From positions 3,472,001-3,536,000 of the forward strand of contig NZ_PHUJ01000003.1 in NCBI RefSeq assembly GCF_002813375.1: a DNA stretch of 64,000 nt, written 5' to 3'. The notes under the pieces were generated by a model that was given only the letters and a program-made list of their open reading frames with translations, was not told where the DNA came from and did no database searches. Origin of the DNA: Pseudonocardia alni (GTDB taxonomy: Bacteria > Actinomycetota > Actinomycetes > Mycobacteriales > Pseudonocardiaceae). Of this stretch, positions 50,851 to 59,657 are shown piece by piece. Position numbers and translations under genes: made by a program. Numbering within the stretch: the first letter of the stretch is position 1; each line of letters opens with the position of its first letter.

Positions 50851-51924
50851 GTGCGCTACTGGACCACTGAGGACCGCCCGGCCGGTGAGCAGTTCAGCTA
50901 CTGGCGCGAGGTGATCTGCGAGGCGTTCACTCCGCTCGCCGCGGAGCTGCCCGGCGCGCGGCGGACCGGCCGGGCCCACGCGCGCGAGATCCGCAGCTGG
51001 GTGCGCTCCAGCAGGCTCACCGCGACCAACTGTGCCGAGGTGTCGTCGGCGACGCAGCTCATCACCCACGGCGCGGCCGAGGTGCGGCGCACCGTCACCG
51101 ACCACGTGTTCGTGAACCTGCAGATCAGCGGTCACTGCGTGGGGACCCAGGCCGGGCGCCGCTGCGTCGTGGAGCCGGGCGGCTTCGCGCTGTTCGACAC
51201 CACCCGCGAGTACGGGCTGGAGTTCGTCGCCGACGACCGGACCGAGGAGTGGCGCTGCGTCTCGTTCCGGGTGCCGCGCGCCCGGCTGCTGCCGCTGGTC
51301 GTCGACCTCGACGGCGCCACCGCGACGACCCACGACGGCACCGCGCCCGGCATGGCCCGCATCGTCGCCTCCACCATGCTGTCCACCTGGAACGGCCTCG
51401 ACGCGCTCGACCCGGCCGGCGCGGACGCCGCCGACACCGCGTTCACCACGCTGCTCGCCGCCGCGGCCGGTGGCTCCGACGAGCTGCGCGACACCGGGCG
51501 CGCGGACCTCGACGCGGGTCTGCGGGCCGCGGTCAATCGCTACCTGGCGGCGCACCTGCGGACCGGGGACACCTCGGCCGGCGCGGTCGCATCCCGCTTC
51601 GGCATCTCGGTCCGCAAGCTGCACCAGCTCTACGAGGGCACCGACCGCAGCTTCTCCCGTACCGTCATGGCCCTGCGCCTCGACGGGTGCACCCGCGAGC
51701 TCACCGCCCCGGCGCGGACCGGGACCCTCACCGAGCTCGCCGCCCGCTGGGGCTTCGCCGACCTGTCCCACCTCAACCGGGTCTTCCGCGCCCAGCACGG
51801 CTGCCTGCCGTCGGAGTACGTCGACCGCGGCCCGGACGGAGCGTGCACGCCGGTACCGGCCGCCGTGCGCACCGGTTCGATCCCGGGACGGGGTGTGACG
51901 GCCACCATCGCGTCGCGTCCCTGA
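50851..51924 (+). CDS. AraC-family regulator with AraC-binding-like domain
   Basis: 357 aa. Residues ~10-230 resemble the PF14525-type sensor (NphR/FeaR-like): WTTEDRPAGEQFSYWREVICEAFTPL and FVNLQISGHCVGTQAGR. Double HTH at ~260-345: TSAGAVASRFGISVRKLHQLYEG, TLTELAARWGFADLSHLNRVFRAQHG. GTG 50851. Co-directional with the acyl-CoA dehydrogenase 41 bp downstream, which it may regulate. Family members often control aromatic or nitrile catabolism. Confidence 0.88.
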   Translation: MRYWTTEDRPAGEQFSYWREVICEAFTPLAAELPGARRTGRAHAREIRSWVRSSRLTATNCAEVSSATQLITHGAAEVRRTVTDHVFVNLQISGHCVGTQAGRRCVVEPGGFALFDTTREYGLEFVADDRTEEWRCVSFRVPRARLLPLVVDLDGATATTHDGTAPGMARIVASTMLSTWNGLDALDPAGADAADTAFTTLLAAAAGGSDELRDTGRADLDAGLRAAVNRYLAAHLRTGDTSAGAVASRFGISVRKLHQLYEGTDRSFSRTVMALRLDGCTRELTAPARTGTLTELAARWGFADLSHLNRVFRAQHGCLPSEYVDRGPDGACTPVPAAVRTGSIPGRGVTATIASRP

Positions 51925-51965
51925 CCCCACGGTCGGGTCGGGGCCCGACCGGAAGGTATTCGACG

Positions 51966-53225
51966 ATGACACTGGACTTCTCCCTCGACGCCGAGCAGCT
52001 GGCCCTGCGCGAGCAGGCCCGGCAGTTCGCCGACACCGTCCTGACCGGCGTCGAGCCGGCGATCGCCCCGCACCCGCAGCCCGCCGAGCGGTTCTACGCC
52101 ATCGAGCCGTTCTACCGGCAGATGGTCGAGGCCGGGTTCGTGAAGGCGCTCATCCCGGCCGAGTACGGCGGCGGCCGGTTCACCTCGCTGCAGTTCGTGC
52201 TGGCCGTCGAGGAGCTGGCCCGCGTCGACGTCAACACCCCCACGGCGATCCTCGGCACCGGTCTCGGGCTGTACCCGGTCGTCCACTTCGGCACCGAGGA
52301 GCAGAAGCAGCGCTGGCTGCCGGCCTTCTGCGGGACCGAGCCGAAGCTCGCCGCGATCGCCTACACCGAGGTCACCGGCGGCGCGAACTACGACTCGCCG
52401 GACCCGAAGGTCGGGGTGCAGACCTTCGCCCGGATCGAGGGCGACGAGATCGTCCTCAACGGCTCCAAGCACTACACCACCAACGCCTCGGGCTTCGACG
52501 GCCAGGGCGCCGACCTCATCGCGGTCGTCTGCCGCACCGACCCGGCACTGCCGCCACTGGAGTCGCTCGCGGTCGTCATGGTCGAGCGGGGCACACCCGG
52601 CGTGGAGATCACCGGCATGCTCGACACCATCGGGCACCGCGCCGCGAACTCGCCGCGCGTCGAGTTCCGCGACGTCCGCGTCCCGCTCTCGAACATGATC
52701 GGGGGCCCCGGCGACGGCATGGAGATCGTGAAGAGCGCGTTCACCTGGACCTGCGCGCCGATCGGCGCGGCCTGCGTCGGGCGGATGCGGGCGGCCTTCG
52801 ACTACGCCTACGAGTTCGCGAGGACCGACAGCCGCTCCGGCCCGCACCCGGTCATCGAGTACCAGAACGCCGGGTACATGCTCGCCGACATCAAGATCCG
52901 CATCGAGGCGACCCGGTACCTGGCGTGGAAGGCTGCCGACCACTTCGACCGCACCGGCGGCAAGGACCGCGAGCTCGCCAACATCACGAAGATCTACGCC
53001 TCGGAGCGGTCGGTCGACGTGGTCTACGACGCGATGCGCCTGGTCGGCGTGGACGCCTACACCACCGAGACCCCGATCGCCGGGATCATGCAGGACGTCC
53101 TGTGCTTCCCCGTGTACGACGGCGGCAACATGGGCGTCCGGCGACGGCACCTGCACGAGATGCTGATGGAGCCGAGCTACGACCCGCTGGCCTCGGCCGA
53201 GAACCGGCTCGCCACCGGGACCTGA
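51966..53225 (+). CDS. acyl-CoA dehydrogenase with Asp at the catalytic position
   Basis: 419 aa FAD enzyme. N-terminal helical domain from FSLDAEQLALREQARQFADTV, middle domain YTEVTGGANYDSP, C-terminal helical bundle with SGPHPVIEYQNAGYMLADIKIRIEATRYLAWKAAD. The segment equivalent to YEGT, which carries the catalytic Glu in medium-chain dehydrogenases, reads YDGG (D385). Substrate may differ from plain acyl-CoA. ATG 51966. Confidence 0.85.
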   Translation: MTLDFSLDAEQLALREQARQFADTVLTGVEPAIAPHPQPAERFYAIEPFYRQMVEAGFVKALIPAEYGGGRFTSLQFVLAVEELARVDVNTPTAILGTGLGLYPVVHFGTEEQKQRWLPAFCGTEPKLAAIAYTEVTGGANYDSPDPKVGVQTFARIEGDEIVLNGSKHYTTNASGFDGQGADLIAVVCRTDPALPPLESLAVVMVERGTPGVEITGMLDTIGHRAANSPRVEFRDVRVPLSNMIGGPGDGMEIVKSAFTWTCAPIGAACVGRMRAAFDYAYEFARTDSRSGPHPVIEYQNAGYMLADIKIRIEATRYLAWKAADHFDRTGGKDRELANITKIYASERSVDVVYDAMRLVGVDAYTTETPIAGIMQDVLCFPVYDGGNMGVRRRHLHEMLMEPSYDPLASAENRLATGT

Positions 53226-53231
53226 CCGCCC

Positions 53232-53264
53232 CGGGCCGGTCCCCGTGCCGAGAGGGCCGGCCCG
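53232..53264. terminator. convergent hairpin CGGGCCGG/CCGGCCCG
   Basis: 8-bp perfect arms between the dehydrogenase stop (53225) and the tautomerase-like stop (53274). Confidence 0.6.
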
Positions 53265-53273
53265 CTCCCGAGC

Positions 53274-53549
53274 TCAGGCGTGCGCGGCGACCGGGTCGTC
53301 GGCAGCCTCGGGCAGGATCTCGCCGTCCTCCAGCACGTTGGCGCGCGGCACCTCGTGCAGGAAGATCGCCCCGTCGGACTTCGCGTCCCCGGTGACCGCG
53401 CACCACGCGTCGGCGATCCCGTGCAGCAGCCGGGCCCGGACCTCGGGGGAGCGGCCGTCGTGGATCAGCCCGACCATCCGCGGGCCCTCCACCGGCTCCC
53501 CGGCCACGGAGACGCTGCCGGGCGGGACCTCGGTGAAGGTGCAGTGCAC
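53274..53549 (-). CDS. small tautomerase-like protein
   Basis: About 91 aa. The middle (LLHGIADAWCAVTGDAKSDGAIFLHEVPRANVLEDGE) resembles the 4-oxalocrotonate-tautomerase fold, but the canonical Pro1 after the start Met is not present with GTG 53549 (next residues HCTFTEV). Upstream frame may extend further. Low certainty about start and about activity. Confidence 0.45.
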   Translation of the reverse strand: MHCTFTEVPPGSVSVAGEPVEGPRMVGLIHDGRSPEVRARLLHGIADAWCAVTGDAKSDGAIFLHEVPRANVLEDGEILPEAADDPVAAHA

Positions 53550-53766
53550 GTAGCGGGCGGGCGCAGCAACGTCCTCGACGACCGGCTGCGACCGGTACGC
53601 CGTCGACGTCCCGCCGGTCCGGCTGGTGCACCGCGGCTGCGGCCACCCGCCGAGCCCCGGCTCACCTGTACACACTGCGCCGAGCCGGTGGCGTGGCGGG
53701 ACATGACCGCCGAGGTCGAGCCCGACGCTTGGTGAGCACCACGGCGTCGTGGCCGGGGCCGGTACC

Positions 53767-54732
53767 TCAGGCGCCGCCCGGCGGGTGCCGCCCATCGCCC
53801 GGGGCGAGCAGGGCGTCGGCCGTCGCCGCGTCGCAGACCAGGGTGTGGACCAGGCCCGAGCGCAGCACGGCGCGGGTGGCGTCGGCCCGCTCCGGGTCCC
53901 TGACCAGGGCGATCACGTTGCCCGCGGCGCGCAGGTCCGCCTCCCCGGCCGCGACGAGCTGGTGCGCCGGTCCGCTGTCGAGGACCCGGCCGGCGCGGTC
54001 GATCAGCAGCCCGACGACCTCGCCGACCGCGCCGCCCGCGGCCAGCCGTCGTCGTTCGGGGGCGGTCAGCACGTCGTGCACGGTGGAGTGCCCGGCCCGC
54101 CACGCCCCGATCCCGACGACCGCGGTGTCCAGCGCGGCGCAGCGGGCCAGCGCGTCGGCGACGCCCGGCTGGGCCCGCACCGCGCGGGCGGTGTCGGCGT
54201 CGGGCAGCAGCAGGGGCGCGTAGACCGGGTAGGCGTCGCCGCCGCACAGCGCGGCGGCCCGGAACACCGCGGTGGCCGAGCCGTCGCGCCGCCACGGCAG
54301 CGAGTAGGCGCCGCACAGCTGCACGACCGTGCAGCGCGCGAGCCGGGGGAGGAGCCCGACGACGTCGTTGACCGTCCGGGACCAGGCCAGGCCCAGGACG
54401 TCGCCGGTGCCGACGGTCTCGGCGAGCAGCGCGGCGGCGAGCGCGGGCACCCCGCCGTCGTCCCGGGCGACCAGGGCGCGGCGCAGCCCGTGGGCGGCGC
54501 GGACGGCGGACGAGCGCCGCGCGTCGACGTCCGCGCCCGGGTCGATGTCGACCCGGACCAGTCCCCGCTCGAGGGCCGCGTCCAGCAGCCGGGCCACCTG
54601 GAACCGGCTGAGCCCCAGTTCGGTGCCGACCGCGATCCGGGACCGCCCGTGCAGCAGCACCTGCTCGGCCACCTCGGCCGCGAGCACCCGGCGGGCCGGG
54701 CCCCAGGCGGGTGCATCGTCGTCACCGCTCAT
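53767..54732 (-). CDS. SorC/DeoR-type sugar-binding transcriptional regulator
   Basis: 321 aa. N-terminal HTH VAEQVLLHGRSRIAVGTELGLSRFQVARLLDAALERGL; residues ~60-321 form the SorC sugar-phosphate-binding-like domain (VLGLAWSRTVNDVV, CTVVQLCGAYSLPW, VVGIGAWRAG, GEVVGLLIDRAGRVLD, NVIALVRDPERADATRAVLRSGLVHTLVCD). Divergent from a cupin gene, with matching boxes at both starts. Confidence 0.9.
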   Translation of the reverse strand: MSGDDDAPAWGPARRVLAAEVAEQVLLHGRSRIAVGTELGLSRFQVARLLDAALERGLVRVDIDPGADVDARRSSAVRAAHGLRRALVARDDGGVPALAAALLAETVGTGDVLGLAWSRTVNDVVGLLPRLARCTVVQLCGAYSLPWRRDGSATAVFRAAALCGGDAYPVYAPLLLPDADTARAVRAQPGVADALARCAALDTAVVGIGAWRAGHSTVHDVLTAPERRRLAAGGAVGEVVGLLIDRAGRVLDSGPAHQLVAAGEADLRAAGNVIALVRDPERADATRAVLRSGLVHTLVCDAATADALLAPGDGRHPPGGA

Positions 54733-54738
54733 CTGAGC
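54728..54738. promoter_or_regulatory. SorC box 1: CTCATCTGAGC
   Basis: Self-symmetric CTCANNTGAG core; the exact reverse complement is at 54812-54822. Overlaps the SorC gene start. Confidence 0.6.
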
Positions 54739-54811
54739 ACCGTAGCGCGCGCATCGGCCGGTGATGTTGACCGTCCGTGCCCGCAGCCGTGTACTCGACG
54801 GTGTTGGGACC

Positions 54812-54822
54812 GCTCAGATGAG
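54812..54822. promoter_or_regulatory. SorC box 2: GCTCAGATGAG
   Basis: 13 bp upstream of cupin ATG 54835. Pair spacing of ~84 bp suits looping by a tetrameric SorC protein. Confidence 0.6.
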
Positions 54823-54834
54823 TGGAGGCAGGCC

Positions 54835-55206
54835 ATGACCGCGACGATCGGCACGACGCCGGCAGCCGCGCACCATCCGGCGCCGGAACCGGCCCCGGTG
54901 TCGCGCCAGCTGCTCGTCGGCCGCGACGACGGCTACGGCGACCTCGCCCTGGAACGGTTCGCGCTCACCCCCGGTGCCGGGGCGTGGCACGCCCCGGCCG
55001 CGCCGTGCGACCGGCTGCTCGTCGTCCTCGCCGGCCGGGCCCGGGTGGGCGTCGAGGCCGGCGGGCCGTCGGTGGATCTCGCCGCGTACGAGGTCGTGCA
55101 CGTGGCGGGCGGGCACGCCCACCGGGTCGACGTGCTCGCCCCCGGGCCCGGCGGGTGCCTGGAGTGGATCCTGCTGGCGGGCCCCCGGCCGGACCCTCAG
55201 CCGTAG
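54835..55206 (+). CDS. small cupin-domain protein
   Basis: 123 aa beta-barrel: ALERFALTPGAGAWHAPAAPCDRLLVVLAGRARVGVEAGG and VVHVAGGHAHRVDVLAPGPGGCLEW. The cupin histidine pattern is only partly recognised. ATG 54835 with GGAGG upstream. Under the SorC boxes, and its last 10 bp overlap the end of the convergent davA. Possible ligand or small-molecule sensor; function unknown. Confidence 0.75.
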   Translation: MTATIGTTPAAAHHPAPEPAPVSRQLLVGRDDGYGDLALERFALTPGAGAWHAPAAPCDRLLVVLAGRARVGVEAGGPSVDLAAYEVVHVAGGHAHRVDVLAPGPGGCLEWILLAGPRPDPQP

Positions 55207-55967
55207 AGGTCGGGGCGGCGGTCGGCCAGGTAGGGGTTCGCCCGCCGCGACACCGCCAGCGCGGACCGGTCCAGCTCGGCCACCAGCAGCTCCGGGTCGC
55301 GGCCGGCCCGCACCACGGCGCCGTCCGGCCCGGCGACGCAGGACAGCCCGCCGTAGGTCAGCGACCCCTCGGTGCCGCACCAGTTGGCGTAGGCCACGTA
55401 CACCTGGTTCTCCCACGCCCTGGCCGGGACGAGCACCCGGGGCACGTGGTCGTAGGGGAGCATGTTCGCGGTCGGGACCAGCACCGCGTCGGCGCCGGCC
55501 AGCGCCAGCGCGCGGACGGTCTCGGGGAACTCGACGTCGTAGCAGACCAGCAGGCCGAGGCCCCACCCGTTCCAGGTCACGACGGCGGGCGGGGTGTCCG
55601 AGGCGGTGAAGCAGGCCCGGTCGAGCGCGCCGAACAGGTGCGTCTTGCGGTACCCGGCGAGCCGGGTCCCGTCCGGCCCGACCAGGGTGACGGCGTTGGC
55701 GACCCGTCCGCCGTGGCGCTCCGGGTAGCCGTAGAGCACCGCCGTGCCCGACGTCCTCGCGATCGCGGTGACGGCGTCCGCCGACGGCCCGTCGGCCGGC
55801 TCGGCGAGCGCGGCCACCGCATCGGCGCCGATGTCGTAGCCGGTCAGGAACATCTCCGGGGTGACGAGCAGGTCCGCGTCCGCGGCGGCGCACGCCTCGG
55901 CGAGCCGGGCGAGGTTCCCGGCCACGTCGTGCGGCCGGGAGACGGTCTGCAGCAGCGCGACGCGCAT
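55197..55967 (-). CDS. davA: 5-aminovaleramide amidohydrolase DavA (nitrilase superfamily)
   Basis: 256 aa nitrilase-superfamily amidase. Catalytic triad E38 (TPEMFLTGYDIG), K108 (YRKTHLFG), C142 (VCYDVEFPE). Very similar in layout to Pseudomonas DavA, including MFLTGY-IG, YGYPER and ANMLPYD. Converts 5-aminovaleramide to 5-aminovalerate plus ammonia. ATG 55967 overlaps the davB stop by 1 bp (TGATG). Confidence 0.88.
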   Translation of the reverse strand: MRVALLQTVSRPHDVAGNLARLAEACAAADADLLVTPEMFLTGYDIGADAVAALAEPADGPSADAVTAIARTSGTAVLYGYPERHGGRVANAVTLVGPDGTRLAGYRKTHLFGALDRACFTASDTPPAVVTWNGWGLGLLVCYDVEFPETVRALALAGADAVLVPTANMLPYDHVPRVLVPARAWENQVYVAYANWCGTEGSLTYGGLSCVAGPDGAVVRAGRDPELLVAELDRSALAVSRRANPYLADRRPDLYG

Positions 55968-57628
55968 CAGTCCGGCAGCGCGGGCGGCGCGAGCTCGGCG
56001 AACCGGTCCCCGGGACCGGGGTTGTCCGGCGGGGTGGACCCGCCCAGGTGCGCGACGATCCCCCAGACCGCGTTCAGCGCGGTCTGCACCGCGCCCTCCG
56101 CCCAGGCCGGGGTCCACGACACGTCGTCGCCCGCCATGAAGATCCCGCGCTCGGCGGCGGGCAGGTCGTCCTGCACGAAGTGGCAGTACATCCGCCGGTT
56201 GTAGCGGTAGTGCCCGGGCAGGGCGCCCTTGAACGCACCGAGGCTGTGCGGGTCGGACTCCCAGGTCACGGTGATCGGGTCGCCGATCACGTGCGCCCCG
56301 ACGTCGACGGTCGGGTAGATCTTGCGCAGCGCGCCCAGCGCCAGCTCGACCCGCTTCTCGACCGGGTACGGCAGCATCTTCAGCGAGTCGCTCATCCACG
56401 AGTACGACAGGCAGATCACCCCGGGCCGGTCCGGCCCGTTGTCGAACAGGTACGTGCTGCGGGTGAGCCGGTCGGTCAGCGTCGTGGACATGACCTCGCG
56501 CCCGGTCGCCGGGTCGACGTCGCGCCAGAACGGCCGGTCCACCATCACGAACGTCTTGGTCGACTGCATGTAGCGGGTGCGGTCCAGGGCCATCCACACC
56601 TCCTGGCCGAACAGCGACTCGTCGGTGTCGATCTGGGTGGACAGCAGCCAGCTCTGGCAGGTGGTGAGCACCGCGGACACGTCGCGGGTGCCGCCGTAGA
56701 CGTCGGTGACACGGATCGTGTCCGCGTCGAGGCGGTGCAGCCGCGCGACGCCCGGGCGGGTCCCGCCTCCGTGCAGCGACGACAGGCTGATCCCGGCGGG
56801 CCAGTGCACCAGATCGTCGGGGGTGCGGGTCCACAACCCCTGCGGCACCTGCTCCACCCCGCCGACGACGAGCAGCTGGTCGTCGTCGCAGCCGGTCAGC
56901 ACCACCCGCAGGATCTCGAGCATCGAGTTCGGGAAGTCCGAGTCCCAGCCGCCGGTCCCGAAGCCGACCTGCCCGAACGCCTCGCGGTGGGCGAAGGACA
57001 GGTCGGAGAACGCCTTCGAGGTGGACACGAAGTCGTAGAAGGTGCGGTCGTCCCAGACCTCGACGAGCTCCGCCCACAGCGCCCGGATGCGCGGGATGTC
57101 GCGCTCGCGGATCGCCTGCTGCAGGTCGGTGAAGCCCGCGCCCTCCTCCAGCGCGCTCGCCCAGGCGTCGGCGACCTCGGTGAAGAACGGGGGCAGGTCG
57201 GCCAGGGTCCGGCCGTAGTACGTCCGCCCGTGCAGGTCGATCACCGTGCTGCCGGCCGCCTCCGTCAGCGGGTTCGGGAACGGCGCGGTGGGCAGCCCGA
57301 GCAGGTCGACGTAGTGGTGGAACGCCGTCGAGGAGCGGGGGAAGCGCATCCCGCCCAGCTCGGCGACGATCCCGTCGGCACCCTCGAAGGGCTGCGAGCG
57401 CAGCCGTCCGCCCAGGTGGGAGGACTCGTACACGACCGGCCGCAGCCCGATGCGCATCAGCTCGTAGGCGGCGACGAGCCCGGCGATCCCGGCCCCGACG
57501 ACCACGACCTCGGTCCCCAGCCGGTCCGGTGGGACCCGGCCGAGTCCGGCCGGGTGGGCCAGCCAGTCGTCGTAGGGGAAGGGGAAGTCCGGGCCGAACG
57601 CGGTGACGGGTGGCTGCTCGGGGCTCAT
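55967..57628 (-). CDS. davB: lysine 2-monooxygenase DavB
   Basis: 553 aa flavin amine oxidase/monooxygenase that converts L-lysine to 5-aminovaleramide. FGPDFPFPYDDWLAHPAGLG start, FAD motif VVVGAGIAGLVAAYELM, then ELGGMRFPRSSTAFHHYVDLLGL, FGQVGFGTGGWDSDFPNSMLE, RTRYMQSTKTFVMVDRPFW and FMAGDDVSWTPAWAEGAVQTALNAVWG, all closely like Pseudomonas DavB. ATG 57628 with GAGGAG 7 nt upstream; a TAGGGT -10 lies at 57679-57674. Forms a davBA operon. Confidence 0.93.
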   Translation of the reverse strand: MSPEQPPVTAFGPDFPFPYDDWLAHPAGLGRVPPDRLGTEVVVVGAGIAGLVAAYELMRIGLRPVVYESSHLGGRLRSQPFEGADGIVAELGGMRFPRSSTAFHHYVDLLGLPTAPFPNPLTEAAGSTVIDLHGRTYYGRTLADLPPFFTEVADAWASALEEGAGFTDLQQAIRERDIPRIRALWAELVEVWDDRTFYDFVSTSKAFSDLSFAHREAFGQVGFGTGGWDSDFPNSMLEILRVVLTGCDDDQLLVVGGVEQVPQGLWTRTPDDLVHWPAGISLSSLHGGGTRPGVARLHRLDADTIRVTDVYGGTRDVSAVLTTCQSWLLSTQIDTDESLFGQEVWMALDRTRYMQSTKTFVMVDRPFWRDVDPATGREVMSTTLTDRLTRSTYLFDNGPDRPGVICLSYSWMSDSLKMLPYPVEKRVELALGALRKIYPTVDVGAHVIGDPITVTWESDPHSLGAFKGALPGHYRYNRRMYCHFVQDDLPAAERGIFMAGDDVSWTPAWAEGAVQTALNAVWGIVAHLGGSTPPDNPGPGDRFAELAPPALPD

Positions 57629-57673
57629 GGGTGGGCTCCTCGGGTCGTGTGCCGGGGATCACCCGGCCCCGCG

Positions 57674-57679
57674 ACCCTA
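57674..57679 (-). promoter_or_regulatory. -10 hexamer TAGGGT of davBA
   Basis: About 45 bp upstream of the davB start, in the 71-bp gap to the SDR stop. Confidence 0.4.
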
Positions 57680-57699
57680 TCCAGGATCCCCGCCCCGGA

Positions 57700-58539
57700 T
57701 CAGCCCTTTCCGCGCCGCGAGCGCACGACGCCGGTGACGATCCGCTGGTAGGTGGTCGGCAGCAGCCGCACCATCGAGTCGATGGCCCAGGCGTCCGGTC
57801 CGATGAGGACACGGCGCTGGTTGCGCTGCACGCCGTCCAGGATGGTCTTCGCGGCCCGGTCCGGGGTCGTGGTGAGCATCCGCTCGAACTCGGCGGTGGC
57901 GTCGGCGGCCGGGCGGCCGGTGGCGGCGGCGACGCTGTCGTCGACCCGGGCGGCCTTCGCGATGTTGGTGCGGATCCCGCCGGGGTGCACGCAGGTCGCG
58001 GACACCGGGGACCCGGTGAGCTCGAGGTCCTGGCGCAGCGACTCGGTGAACCCGCGGACCGCGTACTTGCTCGCGTTGTAGCCGCTCATCAGGGGCTGCG
58101 CGGCGACGCCGAAGATGCTCGACAGGTTGACCACGTGGCCGGTGCCCGCGGTCTCCATGTGCGGCAGGAACGCCTTGGTCCCGTAGACCACGCCCCAGAA
58201 GTTGATGTCCATGATCCATCGGTAGTCCTCCAGGGACAGTGCCCCGGTGGTGCCCGACAGCGCGACGCCGGCGTTGTTGACGATCATGTGGACGGCGCCG
58301 TGGTCGGCGACCACGGCGTCGGCCCAGCCGTAGACGGCCTTCTCGTCGGAGACGTCCAGCTCGGCGGTGGTGACCCGCACCTGCGGCCCGGCGAGCGCGG
58401 CGGTCTCGGCGAGGCCCGCGGCGTCCCGGTCGGCCAGGGCGAGGTGGCAGCCGTCGCCCGCGAGGCGCAGGGCCAGCGCGCGCCCGATGCCGGACCCGGC
58501 TCCGGTGATCGCGGCGGTACGACCGGTGAAGGACTTCAT
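57700..58539 (-). CDS. short-chain dehydrogenase/reductase
   Basis: 279 aa classical SDR. TGAGSGIGRALALRLAGDG, NNAG at residue ~88, LSSIFG and YNASKYA catalytic motif, PGGIRTNIAKAARVDD. C-terminal SMVRLLPTTYQRIVTGVVRSRR is like the SDR subset adjoining lipid/steroid genes. GAGGAG before ATG 58539 and TAGGGT at 58578-58573. Upstream of davBA in the same direction; a shared role is not established. Confidence 0.9.
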   Translation of the reverse strand: MKSFTGRTAAITGAGSGIGRALALRLAGDGCHLALADRDAAGLAETAALAGPQVRVTTAELDVSDEKAVYGWADAVVADHGAVHMIVNNAGVALSGTTGALSLEDYRWIMDINFWGVVYGTKAFLPHMETAGTGHVVNLSSIFGVAAQPLMSGYNASKYAVRGFTESLRQDLELTGSPVSATCVHPGGIRTNIAKAARVDDSVAAATGRPAADATAEFERMLTTTPDRAAKTILDGVQRNQRRVLIGPDAWAIDSMVRLLPTTYQRIVTGVVRSRRGKG

Positions 58540-58618
58540 CGTCGGCTCCTCACGAGCGGGGTGTGGTGGGCGACCCTAATCTGATGACGCGTGATTCCAC
58601 ATAGCGGGGTGACCGGCG

Positions 58619-59242
58619 TCATCCCAGGCCGGTGCCGCCCACGAGGAAGAGGGCGAGCGCGTCCGTGACCCGGTCCCGGGGCGGGTCGAACCCGCTCACC
58701 GTCCAGGTCATGACGACGTGGCTGATCCCGCCGATGACGGCGTCGGCGCGCAGACGGGTGGCGGTGGTGTCGGCGGGGGAGGGGTCGGCGTGGTCCGCGG
58801 TGAGCGCCAGCAGCAGCCGCCCGAAGCCGGACATGGTCTCCAGCGAGGTCTGCTCGACCTCGGGGCTCACGCCGAGCACCTCGAACCAGACCACCCGGGC
58901 GAGCCGCGGGTCGTCCTCCACCACGCGCAGGAACGCGTCGAGGCCGGCCCGGGCCAGCGTGAGCGGGTCGGTGCCGGGCGCCGCGGCCAGTGCGGGGGGC
59001 ACCGCGTCGCGGAGGCGGGCGGTGCACTCGGTGTAGACGGCGAGCAGCAGTGCCTCGGTGCCCTCGAAGCACTCGTAGAAGTACCGGTCGGCGACGCGTG
59101 CCTCACGGCAGATCCGGCGCACGGTGGCCGCCCGGTAGCCGTCGGTCCCCAGCACCTCCAGCCCCGCGTCGAGCAGCCGGCGGCGACGGTCCTCGGCGCG
59201 GTCCGACGCGGACGCGCCCGCGTAGGTCCGGCCGGTGCTCAC
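58619..59242 (-). CDS. TetR-family regulator
   Basis: 207 aa. HTH TDGYRAATVRRICREARVADRYFYECFEGTEALLLAVY at residue ~32-70. C-terminal domain typical of TetR members next to SDR/acyl-CoA genes. ATG 59242. Upstream of the SDR in the same orientation and divergent from the LuxR/mce genes with a 415-bp gap. Confidence 0.88.
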   Translation of the reverse strand: MSTGRTYAGASASDRAEDRRRRLLDAGLEVLGTDGYRAATVRRICREARVADRYFYECFEGTEALLLAVYTECTARLRDAVPPALAAAPGTDPLTLARAGLDAFLRVVEDDPRLARVVWFEVLGVSPEVEQTSLETMSGFGRLLLALTADHADPSPADTTATRLRADAVIGGISHVVMTWTVSGFDPPRDRVTDALALFLVGGTGLG

Positions 59243-59657
59243 CCCGCCATTCCAGCACGGACGGGTCGCACCCCCGGGCTCCCCGGTGCTGCGGCAGGAC
59301 GGGGACGGCCCGGGTGCGCCCCCGCCTCGCCTACCTCGACCGGGTGGACCTGCTGTGTACGACCGGCGTGGCGACCGTCGCTCCGAGAAACAGTCCGAGC
59401 GTTCGGTTTCTCCACCCGCCGTGACCGGATGATGCGGCCGAGAGGGGCATCACCAGCGTGTTCGGGTGGCGCCGGCCGCGTGGATTTGCCAGACACGTGA
59501 CCCGCGTCGCATCCTAAAACCGTCATGCGTGACCGGAAGTTGTGTCGGGTTGCGGGTGTGGACGGTCGCATCCAGGCCGTTGCCGTCTCGTTGCACGGGT
59601 GAGCAACGCACCCGACGGCGACGTCCGGTGGATGCCACCTCGACGAGGAGGAACGGT
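59243..59657. other. long intergenic region upstream of the mce-linked LuxR gene
   Basis: 415 bp with no gene and no coding bias. Contains an inverted repeat GAGAAAC ... GTTTCTC at 59385-59412 (14-bp inner part CCGA-GCGT-TCGG) and a GTTGC/GCAAC repeat near 59590-59610. Probably the promoter for LuxR and possibly TetR. Confidence 0.4.
59385..59412. promoter_or_regulatory. GAGAAAC ... GTTTCTC inverted repeat
   Basis: Perfect 7-bp arms with an inner CCGA/TCGG pair, in an AT-richer part. Unassigned. Confidence 0.35.

Noticed and set aside
53549..53795. Longer tautomerase-like gene starting near 53795
   Set aside because: The additional N-terminal part has no family resemblance and overlaps the SorC gene end; start left at GTG 53549 with low confidence.
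55967..57628. Tryptophan 2-monooxygenase (auxin pathway) for the amine oxidase
   Set aside because: The sequence segments and the DavA-type amidase partner match the lysine 2-monooxygenase pair better.
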